DNA from: Oribacterium sp. WCC10
Lineage (GTDB): Bacteria > Bacillota > Clostridia > Lachnospirales > Lachnospiraceae
Direction of reading: 5' to 3'
Assembly (NCBI RefSeq): GCF_900113415.1
Contig: NZ_FOPH01000019.1
Span: forward strand, 1-59,290
DNA length: 59,290 nt
Of this stretch, positions 53,838-59,290 are shown one piece after another (the stretch's first letter is position 1; each line of letters starts with the position of its first letter). Below the pieces are notes generated by a model. It made no database searches, was not told the origin of the DNA, and worked only from the letters and a program-made list of their open reading frames with translations. Made by a program: the position numbers and the translations under genes.

Positions 53838-54116
53838 TCAGTAACAGCCTCTATATGATCTTCCGGATTGAGAGCCTGAGTAGAAAGAATTATGGCAAGG
53901 TGTATCATGATATCTTCCGTTATTTCTGTAACTGTATTCCGGATGACTGTAGTAACCGTTGCAATCATACTGCTGGTAACAGTTCGTATATCTGTTGTGA
54001 TGATTCCGGTAGTTACTGTTATATGAGTCAAAATGTCTTACTCCGGCAAATGAAGTAACAGTCATCGTTCCGACAATGGCTGCTGTAGCCAATAATGTTT
54101 TTGCGTAGTTCTTCAT
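53838..54116 (-). CDS. Small secreted Tyr/Asn/His-rich protein
   Basis: 92 aa. A clear signal peptide (MKNYAKTLLATAAIVGTMTV, cleavage near SFAGV), then a mature part rich in Tyr, Asn, His and Ser with four Cys (NCYQQYDCNG, TPCHNSF, RGCY). GGAG-like site present. No family recognised; the composition suggests an extracellular structural or metal-binding peptide. Monocistronic. Confidence 0.7.
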   Translation of the reverse strand: MKNYAKTLLATAAIVGTMTVTSFAGVRHFDSYNSNYRNHHNRYTNCYQQYDCNGYYSHPEYSYRNNGRYHDTPCHNSFYSGSQSGRSYRGCY

Positions 54117-54259
54117 ATTATTCTCCTTTGTACTATGTTAAAAAATCTTATTATCTCTGTCAGGCCTTACCTATTATATAATGAATATTGCAAACAATAC
54201 AATGGCAAACAATATATTTATTGAAATTTTATATTTTCATACAGAATCACACAGAAAGA

Positions 54260-55165
54260 CTATCGGCGCACACTTTCATCGGTATAACTGTCATATGTTT
54301 TCATCAGTATCATGAGAAGATCCTTCAACGCAGGACTAAAGATTTTACTCTTCATATATGCAATTACTATATGATAATTCGCGCCGGGTACCAGTGAAAA
54401 GGCAATATAGCGATCGCGTGCTTCATGGAATTTTGGCACAAAACATATACCGTTTCCGCTTATCATCAGTTCGATGGCGGATTCAATCTCACTGACTTCG
54501 CGAATAGATCGAGGGATAAATCTGTTCTGCTGAAAGATTCTTGAACTGAGTTGTCGAGACAATGTCTCATTTGGAGGCAGTATGAAAATGTCTTCGGCAA
54601 GACATTCAAAACATACCCCTTCTTTTCGAAAACGATTGATCATCGGGTGCCCGTATGGCAATGCAAGCTGAAGTTCAGTGGTTCTTAGAGGAATATATCC
54701 CAGTAAAGTATTGGAAAGATCGCTTGTGGCGGTTATTGCAAAGTCTGCAATTCCGTTCGACAGGTAATCCTTCGCGGATGCAGCTGTTCCATAAAGCGTG
54801 TTTATGTATATGTCAGGATGCATCTTTCTGAATTCGGTCAGAACTCCCGCAAGATCCTTGAGTAATCCCTTTGTGTAGACAAAGGTAATCTCTTTATTTT
54901 TTCTGGTTCTGACCTTTTGAATATCTCTAAGCGCGTTTTTGTAAATATTAAGTGCGCCCTGAGCACCGTTAATATAGATCTTTCCGGCGTCGGTGAGAAA
55001 CAGTTCATTTTTTTCCTTATAGAAGAGAGCTGTTCCTATATCACTTTCTACTTTCTTTATCTGTTGTGAAAGGGCTGACTGAGATATATTAAGCTTCGCA
55101 GCAGCTCTTGACTGAGATCGCTCCTGAGATACGGTTATGATACATTCAAGCAGTTTGGTATTCAT
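54260..55165 (-). CDS. LysR-family transcriptional regulator
   Basis: 301 aa with a typical N-terminal HTH (SRAAAKLNISQSALSQQIKK VESD region) and LysR substrate domain. Target unknown. It is in the same orientation as the next LysR gene, and both lie between the second flavoprotein and an anion transporter, suggesting organic-acid control. Confidence 0.93.
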   Translation of the reverse strand: MNTKLLECIITVSQERSQSRAAAKLNISQSALSQQIKKVESDIGTALFYKEKNELFLTDAGKIYINGAQGALNIYKNALRDIQKVRTRKNKEITFVYTKGLLKDLAGVLTEFRKMHPDIYINTLYGTAASAKDYLSNGIADFAITATSDLSNTLLGYIPLRTTELQLALPYGHPMINRFRKEGVCFECLAEDIFILPPNETLSRQLSSRIFQQNRFIPRSIREVSEIESAIELMISGNGICFVPKFHEARDRYIAFSLVPGANYHIVIAYMKSKIFSPALKDLLMILMKTYDSYTDESVRR

Positions 55166-55233
55166 ACTGGAACAGGCTCCTGTGGGTATAGTGAAAAATG
55201 GTATACATTATCATGATGATTCGACTGGTGATA

Positions 55234-55268
55234 TGGATTTCCAAATGAAATCGATGCTTCGAATCCAA
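55234..55268 (+). repeat. Family B dispersed element, copy 9 (core hairpin remnant)
   Basis: GGATTTCCAAATGAAATCGA and GCTTCGAATCC keep only the core hairpin, between two LysR genes. Confidence 0.45.
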
Positions 55269-55273
55269 AAGTA

Positions 55274-56278
55274 TTATTCAGCAAATTCCTTTATTATGGA
55301 AGATATAGGTTCGCTTCCTGTCGGAGTATGATAAGTTCTTGTTTTTCTGTCGGCCTGATATGCAAGAAATGCAAAGTAACGGATCGCTTCTGACATCTCG
55401 GCGCCTTTTTTCATAATGATTCCCAGATTCACATAGTATCGGGTGTCTGTACGAAAAAATGCTATATCCTTTTGGGGTACGCTGACTCTGGTGGCCGGAA
55501 GAAATCCTACGCCAACTCCCTGTTTCACCATATTTTCGATGATGAGGTTATTGCCGGTTTCGTAGGCATTAAGCGGATTGATGCCGGCAGATGCAAGGAT
55601 GCTGTCTGAGACAATGCGTATGGCATTACCTTTACTGAGTCTGACAAATGCTGAATCTTTGAAGCTTGATATGGGCACAGTTGGAATGGAATTTATCATG
55701 GAGCGGGAATCAGGATTATTTAGCGGAAGCTCTTCAGGAACATTCAGAAGTTCACGATAGTAAGCCGGAGCTGCGATCACAACTTCTTCGAGAGAGGTTG
55801 TGATATAGTCAAAACGGTCACTTTCTGAGTCTGCAAAGGCTCCCAGACCGAAGTCAACACTGCCATCAGCAACGAGATTCAGGATAGAACTCATATAAGC
55901 TTCCTTAAGTTCCAAACGAATATCAGGAAAACGTTTGGAAAAGGCAGTGTAAACTGTTCCAAACATGGAGGAACCTCTATGAGGTGAAGCTGCAATACGA
56001 AGTACCTTTGATTCTGTGGTATTGAGACGATGTATAGAAAGATATGTATGCTCTTTAAGTGCAATGATCTTTTCGGCAGCTTCAAGATAGATTTTTCCGG
56101 CAGGGCTTGGGATAAGCTCCTTCTTTTCTCTATAGAAAAGATCGGTTTCCAGACGATCCTCCAAACCGGAAAGAAATGCGCTTAAAGTAGGCTGAGAAAC
56201 ACCCAAAGCTTTTCCGGCTTTAGACAGATTCTTTTCTTTTGCTATGGTGGTGATATATATAAGTTCTTTGATATCCAT
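55274..56278 (-). CDS. LysR-family transcriptional regulator
   Basis: 334 aa. HTH with NLSKAGKALGVSQPTLSAFL and an effector domain with GVGVGFLPATRV near the end. Divergent from the SLC13-type transporter gene (156 bases between starts), the standard arrangement for a LysR activator and its target. Confidence 0.93.
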   Translation of the reverse strand: MDIKELIYITTIAKEKNLSKAGKALGVSQPTLSAFLSGLEDRLETDLFYREKKELIPSPAGKIYLEAAEKIIALKEHTYLSIHRLNTTESKVLRIAASPHRGSSMFGTVYTAFSKRFPDIRLELKEAYMSSILNLVADGSVDFGLGAFADSESDRFDYITTSLEEVVIAAPAYYRELLNVPEELPLNNPDSRSMINSIPTVPISSFKDSAFVRLSKGNAIRIVSDSILASAGINPLNAYETGNNLIIENMVKQGVGVGFLPATRVSVPQKDIAFFRTDTRYYVNLGIIMKKGAEMSEAIRYFAFLAYQADRKTRTYHTPTGSEPISSIIKEFAE

Positions 56279-56434
56279 TGTTCTGTAATAGTGAAAGATG
56301 TATAGTTTTTGCTTATAGATTATATAGGCTCAGGCTACTGTTTTCAAGAAAGTACATAAAGTAGAATACTAATATCAAAAGTTCGGAACTTTAAGTGATG
56401 CATTAAAAAACTAAACGTCTATCTGGAGGAGATA

Positions 56435-57712
56435 ATGAACACGCAAATAGTTATTACTTTATGCATACTTGCCTTTATGGTGGTAATGCTTCTGACACAT
56501 AAACTGCCATATGGTCTTACAGCGATGATTTGTTGTACGGCATTTGTTCTTACAGGAGTTTCGGATATCAAAACAGCATTTTCGGGTTTTTCCAGTTCTA
56601 CAGCAATCATGGTTGCGGCAATGATAGTTGTTGCCACACAGCTATCAAAGACATCGGTTGTTCAACGGCTTAAGAACGTTATGTACAGGATGCAGGGTAA
56701 AGGCGAAATGCTGGTACTCCTGACATTGGCACTTGTAACTTTGGGGCTTTCACAGTTCATGGGGCAGGTAGCATGCATATCCATCATGCTTCTTTTCGTT
56801 CAGACTTTACAGGATGATGCCAAGGTGACTCCGGCAAAGGCTTTGATGGCAGTTTGTACTATCAACACACTGTGGACTTCAAAGATTCCTGTAGCTATGG
56901 GTGCAACCATGCCGGGTACCATTAATGCCTTTTTCGAGGGTGTTGCGCCTGAATATGCCATTGGAATAGCTGATTATTTTAAAGTGGCACTTATTCCCGG
57001 AATACTCGGACTTATATACTGCGTTGCATGTGTCAAACTTATACCTGACTCGGACATAAAAAGGGAAGAAGTTAGTATTAAGGAAGTAAAGGTTCTTTCA
57101 AAAAAGCATGAAACGGTTGTATTTGTAGTATTTGCAGTTATCATGGGAGCATTCTTCCTGTCCAATGTGATATCAAAAGAGGTTCAGAATGTGATACCTG
57201 TAGCAGGTGTGCTTGCTCTTATGTTGACAGGAGTTATTAGCCTTGAAGATGTTCAGAAAACAATCTGCAGCGATATGATATTCCTCATCGCCGGAATGTC
57301 AGCGGTATCAACCATCCTTGGAAATACAGGAGTGGGTGAGCTTATTGGACAGACAGTTCTCAAGATTCTCGGCGGACATCCTGCACCAATGTTTGTAATC
57401 GCGGTATTCTGCATAGTTACTTCGGTAATGACAAACTTCCTTTCAAACATGGGCACCATGGCACTCATGATTCCTATAGCAGCCTCAACAGCACTTGCCG
57501 GAGGTTTCAATGTTCAGACCGTTGTTCTTGTGACAGCAGCCTCATCATGGATGGCATTTGTGCTTCCTACAGGCTGCGCCGGAAGTATGATAGCTTTTGG
57601 TACAGGCAATTTTAATGTTGGTCAGACACTGAAGTTCACGCTACCGTTATTTATCATTGAAGTGGTATCACTTATAGTCAGCGCCACCATGTTCTTCCCT
57701 ATATATTCCTGA
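56435..57712 (+). CDS. SLC13/DASS-type anion permease
   Basis: 425 aa, GGAGGAG site. About ten to twelve membrane segments. SQFMGQVACISIMLLFVQTL and the later TNFLSNMGTMALMIPIA are the two pseudo-symmetric ion-transporter segments with Ser-Asn-type ligand loops, as in dicarboxylate/citrate permeases (DASS/CitM group). Likely imports or exchanges di- or tricarboxylates, matching the reductases that act on unsaturated acids. Divergent LysR is the likely regulator. Confidence 0.85.
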   Translation: MNTQIVITLCILAFMVVMLLTHKLPYGLTAMICCTAFVLTGVSDIKTAFSGFSSSTAIMVAAMIVVATQLSKTSVVQRLKNVMYRMQGKGEMLVLLTLALVTLGLSQFMGQVACISIMLLFVQTLQDDAKVTPAKALMAVCTINTLWTSKIPVAMGATMPGTINAFFEGVAPEYAIGIADYFKVALIPGILGLIYCVACVKLIPDSDIKREEVSIKEVKVLSKKHETVVFVVFAVIMGAFFLSNVISKEVQNVIPVAGVLALMLTGVISLEDVQKTICSDMIFLIAGMSAVSTILGNTGVGELIGQTVLKILGGHPAPMFVIAVFCIVTSVMTNFLSNMGTMALMIPIAASTALAGGFNVQTVVLVTAASSWMAFVLPTGCAGSMIAFGTGNFNVGQTLKFTLPLFIIEVVSLIVSATMFFPIYS

Positions 57713-57819
57713 CCTTAAGAAGATTATATGGATGCTTACAGCATAGAAGTAAAAAGTAAGAGATGATATGGTGATATCCGACATGGAGTTTTGCAGATTA
57801 TAGATCTGGCATAGAACTA

Positions 57820-57943
57820 TGAAAACACTGATTATATCCGTGTTTCCATAGAGCCTCCGGCATCGGAGGCATGGATTTTCAATGGAAGTAGATGTTTCGC
57901 ATAGAAAATCCGGCCAGGGAAACGCTGATTAAAGCGTTTCCCT
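57820..57943 (+). repeat. Family B dispersed element, copy 10 (full length)
   Basis: AACACTGATTATATCCGTGT left hairpin, AGAGCCTCCGGCATCGG, GGATTTTCAATGGAAGTAGA core, CCGGCCAGGGAAACGC and right hairpin GGGAAACGCTGATTAAAGCG. Between the permease and esterase genes. Confidence 0.8.
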
Positions 57944-58093
57944 ATATATCATTTATCGTATATGGTCAGCCCTGACAATCAGGGAAAGTTTTTCCCAATG
58001 TATTAAGGGCTGGCATTCCCCCTAAAATATGTGTCCGCTTTTCAATGAAGACCAGGCACTTTTACAGATATTTATAAGAGAGTAGAAGAAAAA

Positions 58094-59032
58094 ATGAAGA
58101 GTTATTTTTATCCCGGAGTTAAAAAAAAGACCATAAACCTATTTGATAATATAGTATATTCCCATGTCAGTGATCTGGAGGGTAATGCTTTAGATCTTAA
58201 ACTGTCTGTTATGGTGCAGAATGGTAATGCCGAAATGCGTCTTGCAGCAGGAGCAGATGACCCGAAGGCTGACCATACACCAAAGCCGGCACTGTTCTTT
58301 ATTCCAGGTGGCGGATGGCGTGGCGCCGACAAGAATCTCATGCTTGGAGAGATGAGCGAGTTTGTCAATGCAGGGTATGCGGTTGTAAGTGTAGACTACA
58401 GAAATTCTTCACTTGGGAAGTGGCCATGCCAGATTCAGGATGTGAAGACTGCAATTCGGTTTATACGTGCCAATGCTGAGAAATATGATATTGATCCGGA
58501 CAATATAGGTATATTCGGACGATCTGCCGGAGGACATCTTGCAGCATTTGCCGCCATGAATCTTCCGGGATATGATACAGAAGAATACAGTGAATATTCA
58601 TCCGATGTACAGGTTGCCATCGATATGTTCGGACCTGTAGATATCGGCGCCAATATGGATATGGAAATGAAAAAGTTTTCTGACCCGAATTTCAGATGGC
58701 ACAGATTAGAGGAAACTCATGGAGGAGCACTTATAGGTGGTGATCCCGAAACGATTCGAGCACGCGCAGAGAAGGCATCGGTTACTAATTATGTAAATGA
58801 AAAGATGGTACCTATGATGATACTTCATGGAGATAATGATCCTATTGTGCCTGCAGAGGTTTCAAGTGAGATACTTTACAAAAAGATAGTAGAGGCAGGA
58901 ATGGAAGACAGGGTAAGCTATTATCTGATTCCGCATGCGGGACATGGCACACGTGAATTCTTTCAGGACAGTACAAAGGCACTGATGATTCAGTTCTTTG
59001 ACGGACATTTAAAGAAAAGTTACAGTATCTGA
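58094..59032 (+). CDS. Alpha/beta hydrolase, esterase/lipase (HSL/BD-FAE-like)
   Basis: 312 aa, no signal peptide. The oxyanion loop IPGGGWRG (HGGG-like), nucleophile elbow GRSAGGH, ILHGDNDPIVP supplying Asp and HAGHGT supplying His complete the Ser-Asp-His triad. This matches the esterase group that removes acyl groups from sugars (feruloyl/acetyl-xylan relatives) or small esters. Intracellular. The ribosome site is weak (GAGAG). Confidence 0.9.
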   Translation: MKSYFYPGVKKKTINLFDNIVYSHVSDLEGNALDLKLSVMVQNGNAEMRLAAGADDPKADHTPKPALFFIPGGGWRGADKNLMLGEMSEFVNAGYAVVSVDYRNSSLGKWPCQIQDVKTAIRFIRANAEKYDIDPDNIGIFGRSAGGHLAAFAAMNLPGYDTEEYSEYSSDVQVAIDMFGPVDIGANMDMEMKKFSDPNFRWHRLEETHGGALIGGDPETIRARAEKASVTNYVNEKMVPMMILHGDNDPIVPAEVSSEILYKKIVEAGMEDRVSYYLIPHAGHGTREFFQDSTKALMIQFFDGHLKKSYSI

Positions 59033-59130
59033 TGATGTGTATAAACGGTATAAAATAAGTATTTGTACATCTTGAAATTATACTGAAATTGTACGTGCAC
59101 GGAAACATTCAAAAAAATCTGAAAAAGTGT

Positions 59131-59290
59131 TTGACATCTTTGCCGTGAATTGTTATTATAACTGAGCGCTCGAGAGAATCGGAACATCAGTTCTTGAAAA
59201 TGAGCACATTAGAACCTTGAAAATCAAAGATCGATTAATACACAGACCCTGAAGATTCTTTGAAAAAGAAAATTCAGAGCGGAAGAGTTC
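59131..59290 (+). promoter_or_regulatory. Probable rRNA operon promoter and leader, 16S gene starting at the window edge
   Basis: A-rich UP-like tract, TTGACA (59131-59136), 17-base spacer, TATTAT (59154-59159). Downstream come three boxA-like antitermination sequences: GTTCTTGAAAA (near 59190), GAACCTTGAAAA (near 59212) and GATTCTTTGAAAA (59254-59266). The last bases, AGAGTTC, equal the start of the conserved 16S 5' end (AGAGTTYGATCCTGGCTCAG), but the window stops there. The promoter is clear; the rRNA identity is inference. Confidence 0.6.

Overview
The window (about 59.3 kb) looks like part of a secondary replicon (chromid or megaplasmid) of a Butyrivibrio- or Pseudobutyrivibrio-like rumen or gut Lachnospiraceae bacterium. 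This is inferred from protein families, low-to-moderate GC, BspA-type leucine-rich repeats, cell-wall-binding repeats and flavinylated lipoprotein reductases, not from a database match. The replicon call rests on a complete, same-strand module: parA (27748-26918), parB (26905-25685), an iteron field of about 1 kb (24368-25403) and a Rep_3/RepB-type initiator (24334-23051). At the extreme right edge there is a strong promoter followed by boxA-like sequences, and the last bases resemble the start of a 16S rRNA gene. If real, this replicon carries an rRNA operon, as chromids can.

Layout. 1-2.6 kb: an AAA-ATPase/PD-(D/E)XK protein that runs off the left edge, and an unusual NifX-metal linker-SlyD fusion. 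3.2-7.4 kb: a FIST-GGDEF signalling protein, a hotdog thioesterase, and an exonuclease/DUF1294/carbonic anhydrase operon. 7.5-11.9 kb: asparaginase, an EamA transporter, leucyl/phenylalanyl-tRNA transferase (aat) and a HAD phosphatase, separated by dispersed repeats. 12.0-16.8 kb: a sugar module (GPH symporter plus GH3 glycosidase) divergent from an AraC regulator. 17.1-19.2 kb: a cell-wall pair (L,D-transpeptidase and polysaccharide deacetylase). 19.3-22.9 kb: an adenosine-deaminase-like/Rossmann fusion, an HD 5'-nucleotidase and a small unknown protein, all downstream of repB. 23.0-29.7 kb: replication/partition, DUF1653, and a repeat-rich gene-poor stretch. 29.7-32.1 kb: glutaredoxin, a lone cobI/cbiL and two small-protein genes. 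32.1-40.7 kb: RpiR regulator, a secreted flavinylated fumarate-reductase-like lipoprotein, TrmH, peroxiredoxin, an anchored HAD phosphatase, LysR and RraA. 41.0-51.1 kb: two very large secreted proteins (cell-wall-binding surface protein; multidomain subtilase with BspA repeats). 51.5-59.0 kb: a second flavinylated reductase with a Tat-like lipoprotein signal, a small secreted protein, two LysR regulators, an SLC13-type anion transporter and an esterase.

Themes. Anaerobic respiration or redox disposal to organic acceptors (two extracytosolic flavin reductases, an SLC13 permease, three LysR regulators), surface proteolysis and wall binding, glycan use, and nucleotide metabolism next to the replication gene. 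Two dispersed element families are prominent: family A (about 125 bp, imperfect terminal inverted repeats, 7 copies or fragments) and family B (about 120 bp, three hairpins, 10 copies or fragments). A 15-bp palindrome, GTGAACCCGGTTCAC, recurs about six times. No insertion sequence with a transposase, no CRISPR array and no tRNA gene was seen.
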